Shown: piece after piece, positions 9,305-18,757 of the stretch
How positions within the stretch are numbered: the stretch's first letter is position 1
How the letters are laid out: each line of letters opens with the position of its first letter
DNA from: Vibrio stylophorae
Lineage (GTDB): Bacteria > Pseudomonadota > Gammaproteobacteria > Enterobacterales > Vibrionaceae
DNA: 64,000 nt
Assembly (NCBI RefSeq): GCF_921293875.1
Contig: NZ_CAKLDI010000002.1
Span: 496,001 to 560,000, forward strand
Direction of reading: 5' to 3'
Notes under the pieces: model-generated
What the model was told of the DNA's origin: nothing
The model's database searches: none
The model's input: the letters and a program-made list of their open reading frames with translations, nothing else
Made by a program: the position numbers and the translations under genes

Positions 9305-11374
9305 ATGATGATTAACGATAATATTGCTCAGGAAATTAGAGAGATACGAGACGTCGATCTCGACGATCTCATGACATCCGAATTTAAAGGTCGCGTTGTC
9401 CGTAAAGACTTAACTAAACAATTAAAAGAAGGCGCGAACGTTCCTGTTTATGTTCTGGAATACTTGCTCGGTATGTATTGCTCTGCAACTGATGATGACC
9501 TGATTCAAGCTGGTATGGAGCGAGTTAAGAAAATTCTCACTGACAATTACGTAAGACCTGACGAAGCTGAAAAAGTAAAATCGATGATCCGAGAGCGTGG
9601 CACGCACAAGGTTATTGACAAGATTTCGGTTAAGCTCAATCAGAAGAAAGACGTTTATGAAGCCAGCTTGTCGAACCTCGGTATCAAAGATGCCGTAATA
9701 CCTGCCAGTATGGTCAAAGAGAATGAGAAACTGCTTACTGGTGGTATCTGGTGTATTGTGACGTTAAGTTACTTTTTTGAAGAGGGGCAAAAAACCTCAC
9801 CATTTTCTGTTCTTTCGCTGAAAGCTATCCAAATGCCATCCATGAACATGGATGAGGTATTTAATGCTCGTCGCAACTTTACCATGGATCAATGGCTCGA
9901 TTTGCTGCTTCGCTCCATAGGTATGGAGCCAGCTAACTTAGAGCAACGTGCCAAGTGGCATATACTCGCTCGGATGATCCCATTTGTAGAAAACAACTAC
10001 AACGTATGTGAACTTGGCCCTCGTGGTTCAGGTAAATCGCACGTATATAAAGAATGTTCTCCAAACTCCCTTCTGGTTTCTGGTGGTCAAACAACAGTAG
10101 CCAACCTTTTCTACAATATGTCGAGCCGTCAGGTTGGCCTTGTTGGCATGTGGGATATCGTGGCTTTTGACGAAGTTGCTGGGATACGTTTTAAAGACAA
10201 AGATGGCGTGCAAATCATGAAAGACTACATGGCATCAGGCTCTTTCAGTCGTGGACGAGACTCTATTGAAGCTAAAGCTTCTATGGTTTTCGTGGGTAAC
10301 ATTGACCAGAGCGTTGAGACATTGGTAAAAACCAGTCACCTACTTGCGCCTTTCCCTGCGGAGATGATTGACTCTGCATTCTTTGATCGTTTCCATGCCT
10401 ACATTCCTGGCTGGGAAATACCTAAAATGCGCCCAGAATTCTTCACTAATCGCTTTGGTCTGATCACCGATTATCTTGCTGAATACATGCGTGAAATGCG
10501 CAAACATGCGTTTGCAGATGCTATTGATAAGTTCTTCAAACTGGGAAATAACTTAAACCAACGTGATGTCATAGCCGTTCGTCGCACCACGTCAGGATTA
10601 CTTAAGCTTTTAGTCCCACACGGCGAGTATTCTAAAGAAGATGTTAGAACCTGTTTGACTTATGCTCTTGAAGTTCGTCGCCGTGTTAAGGAACAGTTGA
10701 AAAAAATTGGTGGTATGGAGTTCTTTGACGTTAACTTTTCCTATATCGATAACGAAAGCCTAGAAGAGCTCTTTGTCAACGTTCCTGAGCAAGGTGGATC
10801 CCAGATCATTCCACCAGGAATGCCAAATGCGGGTGTTGTTCATTTCGTTAGCCGTGGTACTGCTGGAAAGCTAGGTGTCTTCCGCATTGAAACCCAGAAG
10901 ACAGCGGGCAATGGCAAGTTAACGACTTCTGGCTTAGGCTCAGATACTGAAGCAAAAGAACAGGTGAAAGTGGGATTTGAGTATTTCAAAGGTAACTTGT
11001 CGCGCATTGCTGCAAACAACCAGTATTCTGATCACGAGTTCCATTTACATTTTGTCGATTTGCAAATGTCAGGTAACTCGCATAGTTCGAGTCTCGCGTC
11101 TCTGATTGCGAACTGCTCTACTCTGCTTGGGAAATCGATGCAAGAGTCGATGGTGGTACTTGGCTCAATGACATTAGGTGGTGTCATTAATCCAGTGCAA
11201 GATCTTGCAGGTTCTATGCAAGTCGCTCTAGAAGCTGGTGCAACTAAGATTCTGATCCCTATGGCATCGGCTAGTGATATACCAACGGTGCCTGCTGAGA
11301 CATTTACCAAGTTCCAAGTTAGTTTCTATCAAGATCCTATCGACGCTGTGTATAAGGCGCTAGGAGTTAACTAA
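9305..11374 (+). CDS. brxL: BREX Lon-like AAA+ protein BrxL
   Basis: A 689-residue BrxL, the hallmark of type I BREX. An N-terminal DNA-binding/helical region is followed by an AAA+ core with Walker A GPRGSGKSH at residues 238-246 and a Walker-B-like IVAFDEVAGI. The C-terminal part resembles the Lon protease domain: a Ser cluster (GNSHSSSLA, about 590-598) stands where Lon has its catalytic Ser, followed by SMTLGGVINPV. BrxL proteins form hexameric rings on DNA. Two ATGs stand in tandem at 9305 and 9308; either may be used. It is the last gene of the BREX locus; a hairpin lies about 35 bp downstream. Confidence 0.94.
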   Translation: MMINDNIAQEIREIRDVDLDDLMTSEFKGRVVRKDLTKQLKEGANVPVYVLEYLLGMYCSATDDDLIQAGMERVKKILTDNYVRPDEAEKVKSMIRERGTHKVIDKISVKLNQKKDVYEASLSNLGIKDAVIPASMVKENEKLLTGGIWCIVTLSYFFEEGQKTSPFSVLSLKAIQMPSMNMDEVFNARRNFTMDQWLDLLLRSIGMEPANLEQRAKWHILARMIPFVENNYNVCELGPRGSGKSHVYKECSPNSLLVSGGQTTVANLFYNMSSRQVGLVGMWDIVAFDEVAGIRFKDKDGVQIMKDYMASGSFSRGRDSIEAKASMVFVGNIDQSVETLVKTSHLLAPFPAEMIDSAFFDRFHAYIPGWEIPKMRPEFFTNRFGLITDYLAEYMREMRKHAFADAIDKFFKLGNNLNQRDVIAVRRTTSGLLKLLVPHGEYSKEDVRTCLTYALEVRRRVKEQLKKIGGMEFFDVNFSYIDNESLEELFVNVPEQGGSQIIPPGMPNAGVVHFVSRGTAGKLGVFRIETQKTAGNGKLTTSGLGSDTEAKEQVKVGFEYFKGNLSRIAANNQYSDHEFHLHFVDLQMSGNSHSSSLASLIANCSTLLGKSMQESMVVLGSMTLGGVINPVQDLAGSMQVALEAGATKILIPMASASDIPTVPAETFTKFQVSFYQDPIDAVYKALGVN

Positions 11375-11409
11375 CAATACTTTGTGAAGAAACAGAACAA
11401 CTCAAGTAT

Positions 11410-11438
11410 GGCTCAGTTCGTAATGTATTAACTGAGCC
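11410..11438 (+). terminator. Hairpin after brxL, possible terminator
   Basis: GGCTCAGTT and AACTGAGCC form a perfect 9-bp stem around an 11-base loop, 35 bp after the brxL stop. A run of T residues follows only about 17 bases later, so the intrinsic-terminator call is tentative. Confidence 0.5.
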
Positions 11439-11481
11439 TTGAGCTTCTTAATTGCTTTTTTTTGCTTGTCTTTAGTTTCTT

Positions 11482-11526
11482 GATTGCGTATTTCGGGCAA
11501 ACACGTATGCGCAATCACCCGAAATA
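11482..11526. repeat. Two interleaved inverted repeats downstream of brxL
   Basis: The order is A-B-A'-B': GATTGCG (11482-11488), TATTTCGGG (11489-11497), then CGCAATC (11510-11516) and CCCGAAATA (11518-11526). Each pair is a perfect inverted repeat (7 and 9 bp), but the two overlap, so both hairpins cannot form as simple nested stems. The layout resembles a pseudoknot or a two-state switch, although the loops (0, 12 and 1 nt) look too short for a full classical pseudoknot. It could also be a recombination or protein-binding site at the edge of the defence island. Confidence 0.6.
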
Positions 11527-11771
11527 TGCATCATAACTTTTGCTTTGTCGAGCTCTCTTAGCATTGACGAACATGACCTCAACCTGAACACAAGCTCTAT
11601 ACACTACAGCACTACTACATCCTACTCATCGACCATGATTTAGGATTCTAATCTTAATGCAGTCTATGTTTTTTACTGCATCTTTTGATGCTTCCCCTGC
11701 TTTCGCTAGAACTCAAAGCAACCCCAAAAAATAATAACGGCCAAAGTAGAATTTTTTCATAAAGACTCGAT

Positions 11772-12350
11772 ATGGAAAAACACGATACACGGACAGTCAG
11801 GTCATGTGTATTCTCAAGCGAGCGGAAACTGGCACGTCAGCACCTGAACTTTGTCGTAAGCAAGGGATGCACAGTGCCACTTTTTACAAATGGCGAACAA
11901 AACACGGCGGTATGAATACACCCTGACGGCCCATATGAAAGAGTTCAAAAAGGAAAACCAACGGCTCAAAATGATGTATGTTGAAGCGAATTTAAATCTG
12001 AAATTATTCAGGAACAGATAGCAAAAAAGTTAAGAAACTCTGTGAGCAGTGAAAATTCACTCGACAGTCTGTGGCTAATCGCTACATCAACATCCGACTA
12101 GTATGCCGTACTTTTTCGGCCAGTGAACACTGTAATCTATACCAACCAAAGTTACACTATGAAAACACGGAAATAGTTGATTAGCTAATCAGGCTTACGT
12201 CATCTAAAAACGATTGGAGCTTGGCCTTTGTTTTAATTTTTTTCGCTATGTAAAAAATAAACTATTCAACCACAAACGTGTATATCGTATCTACTTTGAG
12301 TTGGTGCTGAACTTACGTAGCCGTCTGAGACGACGTTTAAAACGCTTACG
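11772..12350 (+). pseudogene. Decayed IS3-family transposase (orfA and start of orfB)
   Basis: Fragments in several frames match an IS3-family element. The orfA part reads DSQVMCILKRAE, then APELCRKQGMHSATFYKWR and HGGM, then an ENQRLK leucine-zipper stretch. The orfB part gives VCRTFSASEHC, then FNHKRVYRIYFELVLNLRSR (about 12265-12325). Stops and frameshifts separate them and the catalytic DDE part of orfB is missing, so the element is dead. No terminal inverted repeats could be identified. It lies between brxL and ackA, at the boundary of the defence island. Confidence 0.8.
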
Positions 12351-12403
12351 TATTTCTATCATCACAGCTGTCTTTTAGGCTAATGCATTTATTAAAACTA
12401 CAC

Positions 12404-12433
12404 AAAAAAGCGAGCCCATGAGCTCGCTTTTTA
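12404..12433 (-). terminator. Terminator of ackA (bidirectional)
   Basis: AAAAAGCGAGC and GCTCGCTTTTT form an 11-bp stem that carries A-runs and T-runs on both sides, so it can end transcription in either direction. It lies 26 bp beyond the ackA stop and shows that ackA is not followed by pta. Confidence 0.85.
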
Positions 12434-12459
12434 GATTTGAACGGATGAATTACTTCAAA

Positions 12460-13653
12460 TTACATCAAGTTCACGCAGTCTTGTGCAATCACCAACTCTT
12501 CGTTGGTTGGGATCACAAGTGCCACAGCGCCAAGCATTTCCGATTTGGCGATTTGACCAGCTGCGCCGAAGCGTGCATCTTCGTTGCCTTTTTCGTCTTC
12601 TACAAAACCGAGTAGCTTAAGGTTTTTCAGAATTTCGCGACGAATAGGTAGTGAGTTTTCACCGATACCACCCGTGAAGATCACCGCATCTAGGCTATCC
12701 AGTGCCACTAGGTATGAAGCGATATATTTGGCAACACGGTAGGTGAACACGTCAAATGCTAATTTCGCACCTTCGTGACCTTGCTCCATGGCTTCCAATA
12801 CGCCACGTGCATCGCTGCTCACGCCAGATACGCCCAAGAAGCCAGATTTCTTGTTCAAGGTGTTGAAGATCTCGTCTTGTGACCAGCCTTTTTTCATCAA
12901 AAATTCAATGATGCCTGGATCCAAGTCACCACAACGGGTACCCATCATCAAACCTGCCAATGGGGTAAAGCCCATGGAGGTATCAACGCTTTGACCATTA
13001 TGAATCGCACAAACCGATGCACCGTTACCCAAATGCACAGAGATGAAATTGCTTTCATCAACAGGTTTGTTCAGCATTTTTGCAGCTTCACGGCTGACAT
13101 AGTAATGGCTGGTACCGTGGAAACCGTAGCGACGAATGCCATATTTCTCATAAAGCTCAGTGGCAATTGCGCCAGTGAATGCTTTTGGTGGCATGGTTTG
13201 GTGGAATGCGGTATCAAACACTGCAAATTGTGGCAATGCAGGGAAAGCGGCCATAGCTGCGTGAATACCCATCAAGTTTGCAGGGTTGTGCAGCGGTGCC
13301 AGATCTTGAATCTCATTGATGCCATTGATCACGTCTTGGTCGATGCGAACAGATTTAGCAAAGCGCTCGCCACCGTGAACCACGCGGTGACCCACTGCAA
13401 CAAGGCGATCTTCAACTTGCATTTCATTCACAATGCCAACGATCACATCGATCGCTTTTTGATGATGGTCATCTAGACCCGGCAGTTGTGTTTCATGTTT
13501 TTCGCCGTTGAGTTTCCAGCTAATGCGTGCATCAGCCAGACCAAAACATTCGCCAAGTCCTGTTAACGAAGCAGCGCCAGTTTCGGCATCAATCAAAGCA
13601 AATTTCAGTGAAGAGCTGCCTGAGTTAAGGACAAGAACTAGTTTATTGCTCAT
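12460..13653 (-). CDS. ackA: Acetate kinase
   Basis: A 397-residue acetate kinase, the normal length, which interconverts acetyl phosphate plus ADP and acetate plus ATP. The N-terminal LVLNSGSSSLKFAL phosphate-binding signature, the GHRVVHGG segment, GFHGTSHYYV and the C-terminal FTGGIGENS motif are all present. The start at 13653 (MSNKLVLVLNSG) is preferred over an upstream in-frame codon at 13686. In many gamma-proteobacteria ackA is followed by pta; here a terminator and then the defence-island debris follow instead. A solitary ackA resembles the second ackA copy carried on chromosome II of vibrios. An FNR/CRP-like site lies in the upstream region. Confidence 0.97.
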   Translation of the reverse strand: MSNKLVLVLNSGSSSLKFALIDAETGAASLTGLGECFGLADARISWKLNGEKHETQLPGLDDHHQKAIDVIVGIVNEMQVEDRLVAVGHRVVHGGERFAKSVRIDQDVINGINEIQDLAPLHNPANLMGIHAAMAAFPALPQFAVFDTAFHQTMPPKAFTGAIATELYEKYGIRRYGFHGTSHYYVSREAAKMLNKPVDESNFISVHLGNGASVCAIHNGQSVDTSMGFTPLAGLMMGTRCGDLDPGIIEFLMKKGWSQDEIFNTLNKKSGFLGVSGVSSDARGVLEAMEQGHEGAKLAFDVFTYRVAKYIASYLVALDSLDAVIFTGGIGENSLPIRREILKNLKLLGFVEDEKGNEDARFGAAGQIAKSEMLGAVALVIPTNEELVIAQDCVNLM

Positions 13654-14091
13654 GTGATATCTCGATTTGGTGTAGGAAGAAGACAAAGTCTTAATAACCC
13701 TGATTCTACTCTGTTTTTTAAGCTAAAAGAATGACGACAAGATCACGAATCTTTTTTAAAAAAATAAAATAATTTTTCATAGATACTAAGAAAAGTTGAA
13801 TTTCTTGCTGTAGCCCTTGTGATACAAGGGATTGACGCGATTACTTTCATTTGTTGTTTGAATATTAATAAGATTTATCAATCTGTTAATTGAATTGAAA
13901 AGCCTTTGATTTCATAGCATTAAGCAAATATGTAAATGTTAAATTGATTTAGATCACAAGTTCATTGAAAAAATTATTACATGGTTTCGTCACGCTTTGA
14001 TTTGAAAAAAAACGCAACATCAAAAAGAGCAAGCAATCTCATTTGCGGTCATTAAACTAGAGCTTTTCAGCCAGTCTCAAATGGAATTGTC
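13654..14091. other. AT-rich divergent promoter region, ackA / deacetylase
   Basis: This 438-bp gap separates two divergent genes. It is very AT-rich near 13735-13990 and holds the FNR/CRP-like palindrome at 13942-13960. No small frame with a ribosome binding site was seen. Confidence 0.6.
13942..13960. promoter_or_regulatory. FNR- or CRP-like operator
   Basis: TTGATTTAGATCAC (13944-13957) matches the FNR consensus TTGAT-N4-ATCAA at 9 of 10 fixed positions. Read on the other strand, TGTGATCTAAATCA also fits CRP (TGTGA-N6-TCACA) with two mismatches. Anaerobic or catabolite control of ackA or of the divergent deacetylase gene is plausible; which regulator binds cannot be told from sequence. 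Confidence 0.45.
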
Positions 14092-15042
14092 ATGAACCCA
14101 GCTCTACAAGCGCTTGGCTACGGGCCAGAGGATCGCGTGGTGGTTTTTCACTGCGATGATATCGGTGTTTATCAAGCGACTTTGCCTGCATATGAACATC
14201 TGCTCGATGCCAATATCATCACCTCAGCATCGGCGATGGTGCCCTGTCCTTGGTTTGAGGCGACGGCGCAGTTTTATCAAAAACATCCGGATATTGATCT
14301 CGGCATTCATTTAACACTCACGTCAGAGTGGCCAAGCTACCCTTGGCGTCCACTGCTCCCCCATGCTCGCAGTACAGGGCTGGTCACAGAGCGCGGCTTT
14401 ATGCCGCCGCAACCTGAGCCAATTTGGCATCAAGCCGATATGCAAGCAGTCCATGCTGAGATACGAGCGCAAATTCATCATGCATTGGCTTCAGGCATAA
14501 ACCCAAGCCACTTTGACTCCCACATGCTTGCGATGATAGGTGCCAGCACCCTACCTGTCATGCATCAATTGGCACTCGAGCATCAATGTGCCGTCATGGC
14601 AATGAGCCCACATTGCATGAATACAAGCCCTTGGGCGCGCGCTTATTACAACCTGAGCAACTGCGAAGCATGCACGCCACTTACAGAGCGCTATCCGGAT
14701 GTGCTCGATACCGCCATTGCCATGCAAAACGATGGATTCGCGCTCTTTGATAGCTTCTTAGCAATGTCCTACACCGAGCCTAATAACCGTGTTGAGCAGG
14801 CGCAAAAATTACTCGCCGAACTGCCGCCTGGCTTACACTTTTTTATGCTACATCCAGCTATGGATACCCCAGAGCTTCGCGCGGTTTGCCCTGGTGTTGA
14901 TTGGCAAGTCCGCGTTGCCGACTACCAAGCCTTTATCGATCCGCGCCTAGCCAAAGCGATCCGCGATTTAGGTATTCATTCCATCAGCTTTCAACCGCTA
15001 CAAGCCTTGCTCATGGCGCATCAGTCGACGCTCAGCCTTTAA
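14092..15042 (+). CDS. YdjC/ChbG-family carbohydrate deacetylase
   Basis: A 316-residue protein of the YdjC family, whose characterised member ChbG removes an acetyl group from chito-oligosaccharides. The metal-binding pattern is visible: FHCDDIG near residue 18-24, GIHLTLTSEW near 78-87 and HFDSHM near 140-145. No signal peptide, so it is cytoplasmic. It stands alone between the ackA promoter region and a terminator; there is no chitobiose operon next to it, so the natural substrate cannot be named. Confidence 0.85.
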   Translation: MNPALQALGYGPEDRVVVFHCDDIGVYQATLPAYEHLLDANIITSASAMVPCPWFEATAQFYQKHPDIDLGIHLTLTSEWPSYPWRPLLPHARSTGLVTERGFMPPQPEPIWHQADMQAVHAEIRAQIHHALASGINPSHFDSHMLAMIGASTLPVMHQLALEHQCAVMAMSPHCMNTSPWARAYYNLSNCEACTPLTERYPDVLDTAIAMQNDGFALFDSFLAMSYTEPNNRVEQAQKLLAELPPGLHFFMLHPAMDTPELRAVCPGVDWQVRVADYQAFIDPRLAKAIRDLGIHSISFQPLQALLMAHQSTLSL

Positions 15043-15057
15043 CCTTATCGCCTTAAG

Positions 15058-15085
15058 AAAACCCCAGCATGCTGGGGCTTTTTAT
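15058..15085 (+). terminator. Terminator after the deacetylase gene
   Basis: CCCCAGCATGCTGGGG is a perfect 16-base palindrome (15062-15077) followed by CTTTTTATTTT, 19 bp after the stop codon. Confidence 0.85.
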
Positions 15086-15257
15086 TTTCAACCGTCACTG
15101 CAACCATCGATTAATCGCAAAAACGATAGCCACCATAACCCGCACAATCTAACGTCTTGATTATGCGAAGCGCGCCCAGCGACGGCACATAAACCCTAAA
15201 TCAAATCTAGACTTGAAGCATGTTCCTTAGCGAAGCGCTTTCGAGCCAAGATGAATC

Positions 15258-17222
15258 ATGACCTTTGAAAGCAATATCAATAAGCCAGTTTTTTTCTCTT
15301 CCATTCTTCTCATCGTCGCCATTATGGCTGTCGCGCTCATTGCGCCAGATTTTACCCAGCAATTTTTTGATGATGTACAGCACTGGCTGGTTGCCAAAGC
15401 CAGCTGGCTTTACATTTTAACCGTGGCGATCATCTTGGTGTTTGCGGTCACTGTGATGATTAGCCGCTTGGGTGATATCAAACTTGGTCCTGATCACGCG
15501 ACGCCGGATTACAGCAATACCTCTTGGTTTGCCATGCTGTTTTCGGCGGGGATGGGCATTGGCTTGATGTTTTATGGCGTGGCCGAGCCGGTGATGCATT
15601 TTCTTTCCCCACCCGTGGGTGAAGGCGGCACCACCACAGCGGCCAAAGATGCCATGCGCATTACCTTTTTCCACTGGGGGCTACATGCCTGGGCGATTTA
15701 TGCCATCGTCGCACTTGCGCTCGCCTATTTTTCCTATCGACACAAATTGCCCTTACTACCCCGCTCAGCACTTTATCCGCTGATTGGCGATCGCATTTAT
15801 GGGCCGCTGGGCCATGCGGTTGATACCTTTGCGGTGATCGGAACACTATTTGGCGTGGCCACTTCCATGGGGGTTGGCGTTGCACAGGTCAGCGCTGGTT
15901 TAAACTATGTGTTTCAAACGCCAGACACCTTACCGATGCAAATTGGTCTGATTGTTTTTATCACCTTTTTAGCCACGCTTTCTCTGGTCATGGGACTCGA
16001 TGCAGGGATTAAACGCATCTCCAATCTCAATATGATTTTAGCGGTGGCATTGGCACTATTTGTGCTCTTTATGGGTCCAACTGTACTGATTTTACAGACC
16101 TTTGTGCAAAATACTGGGAGCTATTTAAGCGAGCTGGTGAGTACCACCTTTAATCTTTATGCTTACGATCCCAAAGAAAAATGGATTGGTGGTTGGACGC
16201 TACTTTACTGGGGATGGTGGATCTCATGGTCACCCTTTGTTGGCATGTTTATCGCGCGGGTATCACGTGGGCGCACCATTCGCGAATTTATCGTCGGCGT
16301 GCTGTTTATTCCGGCTGGCTTTACCTTTTTTTGGATGACCGTCTTTGGTAACACCGCAATCCACGAAATTATGAGCGGTTTAAGCCCTAATTTGGGCGAT
16401 GTGGTCAACAATAACGTCGCCGTAGCACTCTTTGTTTTTTTAGAACAATTGCCACTAAGCGGCGTGATGTCGGTACTGGCACTGGCGCTTGTCGTCACCT
16501 TTTTTGTTAGCTCGTCAGACTCCGGCTCTTTTGTAATCGATACGCTGACCTCTGGCGGCGATAAAGCATCACCCACTTGGCAGCGCGTTTTTTGGGCCAG
16601 CCTTGAAGGGGTGATCGCTGCCGTGCTTCTTTCAGCAGGCGGCCTCAATGCGCTGCAAACCATGACCATCGCCAGCGCCTTTCCCTTTATGCTGATTATC
16701 TTAGCGTTTTGCTATTGTCTCTTTAGCGCCCTTCGTAACGATTATATGCTGCAAAATAGCGTGCAAAACCATAACACCACAGTGCAGTTTTCACAGGCCA
16801 GTGTCAGTTGGCAATCCCGCGTGCACTCTTTATTGCACCATCCACGAATCACTGAAGCCTCACAATTTATCTCACGCACGGCCTCGCCAGCACTGCAAAC
16901 CTTGTGCGAGCAGTTTGTTCAAGAGGGACTGCAAAGCCGCGTAGAGATTGATAAAGACAAGGTGCGGCTGATTATCGAAAAAGATGATGCTGAAGACTTT
17001 TTCTATGGTGTGCGATTACGCCATTTTGCTGTGCCGAGCTACGCCGATGAGCGCCATGATGATTATTACCGCGCGGAAGTTTATTTGCTGCAAGGCGGGC
17101 AACAATATGATGTATTGGGCTATAGCCAAGAGCAGATTATTGCCGATGCCATCACCCAATATGAACGCCACCTACACTTTATCTACTTGGCAACCTCTGA
17201 AATTTTGGATGACTCTAACTAG
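15258..17222 (+). CDS. BCCT-family osmolyte transporter (BetT-like)
   Basis: A 654-residue betaine/choline/carnitine transporter of the inner membrane, importing a quaternary-ammonium osmoprotectant with sodium or protons. About 12 membrane segments fill residues 10-500. The family glycine stretch FSAGMGIGLMFYGVAEP and the substrate-site Trp cluster in GWWISWSPFVGMF are intact. A hydrophilic C-terminal tail of about 150 residues matches the long tails of BetT and BetU, which sense osmotic strength, and sets it apart from short-tailed BCCT members. It forms a single-gene unit with a bidirectional terminator behind it. Choline and glycine betaine are both possible substrates; no betaine-synthesis genes are adjacent. 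Confidence 0.9.
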   Translation: MTFESNINKPVFFSSILLIVAIMAVALIAPDFTQQFFDDVQHWLVAKASWLYILTVAIILVFAVTVMISRLGDIKLGPDHATPDYSNTSWFAMLFSAGMGIGLMFYGVAEPVMHFLSPPVGEGGTTTAAKDAMRITFFHWGLHAWAIYAIVALALAYFSYRHKLPLLPRSALYPLIGDRIYGPLGHAVDTFAVIGTLFGVATSMGVGVAQVSAGLNYVFQTPDTLPMQIGLIVFITFLATLSLVMGLDAGIKRISNLNMILAVALALFVLFMGPTVLILQTFVQNTGSYLSELVSTTFNLYAYDPKEKWIGGWTLLYWGWWISWSPFVGMFIARVSRGRTIREFIVGVLFIPAGFTFFWMTVFGNTAIHEIMSGLSPNLGDVVNNNVAVALFVFLEQLPLSGVMSVLALALVVTFFVSSSDSGSFVIDTLTSGGDKASPTWQRVFWASLEGVIAAVLLSAGGLNALQTMTIASAFPFMLIILAFCYCLFSALRNDYMLQNSVQNHNTTVQFSQASVSWQSRVHSLLHHPRITEASQFISRTASPALQTLCEQFVQEGLQSRVEIDKDKVRLIIEKDDAEDFFYGVRLRHFAVPSYADERHDDYYRAEVYLLQGGQQYDVLGYSQEQIIADAITQYERHLHFIYLATSEILDDSN

Positions 17223-17290
17223 CCATGCGCTACGACTGAAGATAGCGAGTTAAACAATGCATCATGCCGCCATCGCGACTGCTTACCAAC

Positions 17291-17318
17291 AAAAAAGCGA
17301 CCTAAGGTCGCTTTTTTA
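17291..17318. terminator. Bidirectional terminator between convergent genes
   Basis: AAAAAAGCGACC, a 3-base loop, then GGTCGCTTTTTT. It has A/T-runs on both sides and lies between the BCCT gene (plus) and the lipoprotein gene (minus). Confidence 0.85.
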
Positions 17319-17364
17319 TTTCACGCTCAATAGCTAATACTATGATGCGGGCACACTGTGATGG

Positions 17365-18018
17365 TTACTGACTTTGAAACATCTCCGCTTGGCGAGTAAC
17401 CAATACATTTTTCATCGCATATTGCAGCATCGACTCAAATGCAACCATCAGCGCCTTGACATTCGGCTCGCCATTTAAGGCAATTTGCTCCACTTGAAAA
17501 CTTTGCCGCGTCACACTAAACCAGCTGGTTGCACGCGCGTAAACCAAGGTTGGATTGCGATCTTCACTTACGCGCGCTTCCACTTCGCGCCACTCTGCTG
17601 CGCCCAGTAAGAGCTCGAGAGTCCACACTTTTGGGTCGGATTGATCCACGGATAACATAAAATAAAGGCCCACATCCGTGGTGCGAGAGTCATCATAGTG
17701 AAGCCGAGGAGAGCTTTGGATTAATTCATCCACCAGCTGATTAAATTGCGCCTCATCTGCCTTTGGCACCGCAAAGTTGGTGAGTAAAAGATCGCCATTT
17801 TTCGCATTGCGGTAAGTGCGAATTTTGGTCAGATTGGTCATGGGATAAAACAGCGTGACGGGTAAGTGGGTTTGCACCACTTTTTGCTGAATCTCATCGC
17901 TTGCTGGTACATCTAATAAGCCCGTTTGCTCAGAGAAAAACGGGCGTTTTTCTGGCTCAGTCGAGGCGCAGCCCGCCATCAAACAAACTGAAAACAGCGC
18001 GATAAGAAATCCCTTCAT
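17365..18018 (-). CDS. Putative lipoprotein of unknown function
   Basis: A 217-residue protein with a lipoprotein signal: MKGFLIALFSVCLMAGC, with the lipobox ending at Cys17. The start at 18018 has AGG six bases upstream; an earlier in-frame codon at 18033 does not. The mature part is mixed alpha/beta with no motif I recognise. It lies 79 bp downstream of the LuxI/FeeM-like acyltransferase gene on the same strand, so the two may be co-transcribed. The function is unknown. Confidence 0.8.
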   Translation of the reverse strand: MKGFLIALFSVCLMAGCASTEPEKRPFFSEQTGLLDVPASDEIQQKVVQTHLPVTLFYPMTNLTKIRTYRNAKNGDLLLTNFAVPKADEAQFNQLVDELIQSSPRLHYDDSRTTDVGLYFMLSVDQSDPKVWTLELLLGAAEWREVEARVSEDRNPTLVYARATSWFSVTRQSFQVEQIALNGEPNVKALMVAFESMLQYAMKNVLVTRQAEMFQSQ

Positions 18019-18097
18019 GATTAACCTATTCAATTGATAACTGATTGATAAATTTTCGATAAATTATCATATCAATGCAGGCGCAACCACTTTTTCA

Positions 18098-18757
18098 CTA
18101 GGCTGAAATTGGCATGGGACTAAATTGCTGCTGCGATAACACAGGGCTGAGATCGGGCATTAATGAAAAGAGCTGCGCTTTATTCATCCCAGTTTGTTCC
18201 AGATACGGAACCATCATCAGCGGCGCTGTCATTAAGCACAAATCAATCGCGCAATGTGGGCGCGACGCAAATCCAGTGGCGCTTTGCATTCCCATGCGCT
18301 CATAAAAACGTTTATGTTTTTTACCCGAGGCGCACACCATTAAAATCGATTCAAAATAGGGCAAAAATGCAAACGCATTGGCATAAAGCGCCAAAGGTGC
18401 AATGGAAGCCACGCCGCGAGTATCTGGTAGTACGGCTAAACGCCCCATCTCCATAATCACCGGGTGTTGCTGACTTAAATCCTTAAACTCTTCAACAAAA
18501 CCGCGCTCACAAGGTACGGTTGGCCAATTGAGTTCGCCACATTTAATACTCACCCTTGCTGTGGCCATGGGTTTTCCTGCCTCCTTGAGCAAGAAGGTGA
18601 AATGGTTATCCGCTTCATCAAACTCGTCTTGGTACAAACCTGTTGCAGTGATCGGCTCATAGTCAACATCGGTATAGGCTTGATAACGAATGTTATAGGC
18701 GGTGATTTTCTCTTCATGAGACAAACATAGATGATTGGTAAATTTCGAAAAGTCCAT
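18098..18757 (-). CDS. LuxI/FeeM-like N-acyltransferase (PEP-CTERM-associated type)
   Basis: A 219-residue protein with the autoinducer-synthase fold pattern. Residues conserved in LuxI enzymes can be placed by eye: Arg24 and Tyr28 (IRYQAY), Asp47 and Asp50 (FDEADNHF), Arg68 (MATARV), and Glu103 and Arg106 (MEMGRLAV), closely matching the LuxI spacing R24/F28/D45/D48/R69/E100/R103. Its length and C-terminal region fit better with the FeeM (N-acyl amino acid synthase) and PEP-CTERM/exosortase-associated acyltransferase group. Such enzymes join an acyl chain from acyl-ACP to an amine. The start has a strong GAGGAGG site. No LuxR-type regulator or exosortase gene is visible nearby. A divergent flavoprotein gene lies 229 bp away and a lipoprotein gene follows it. 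Confidence 0.82.
   Translation of the reverse strand: MDFSKFTNHLCLSHEEKITAYNIRYQAYTDVDYEPITATGLYQDEFDEADNHFTFLLKEAGKPMATARVSIKCGELNWPTVPCERGFVEEFKDLSQQHPVIMEMGRLAVLPDTRGVASIAPLALYANAFAFLPYFESILMVCASGKKHKRFYERMGMQSATGFASRPHCAIDLCLMTAPLMMVPYLEQTGMNKAQLFSLMPDLSPVLSQQQFSPMPISA

Noticed and set aside
12991-13476. A 161-codon plus-strand frame opposite ackA
   Set aside because: It is antisense to a well-conserved acetate kinase; the encoded peptide is Cys/His-rich and resembles no protein family.
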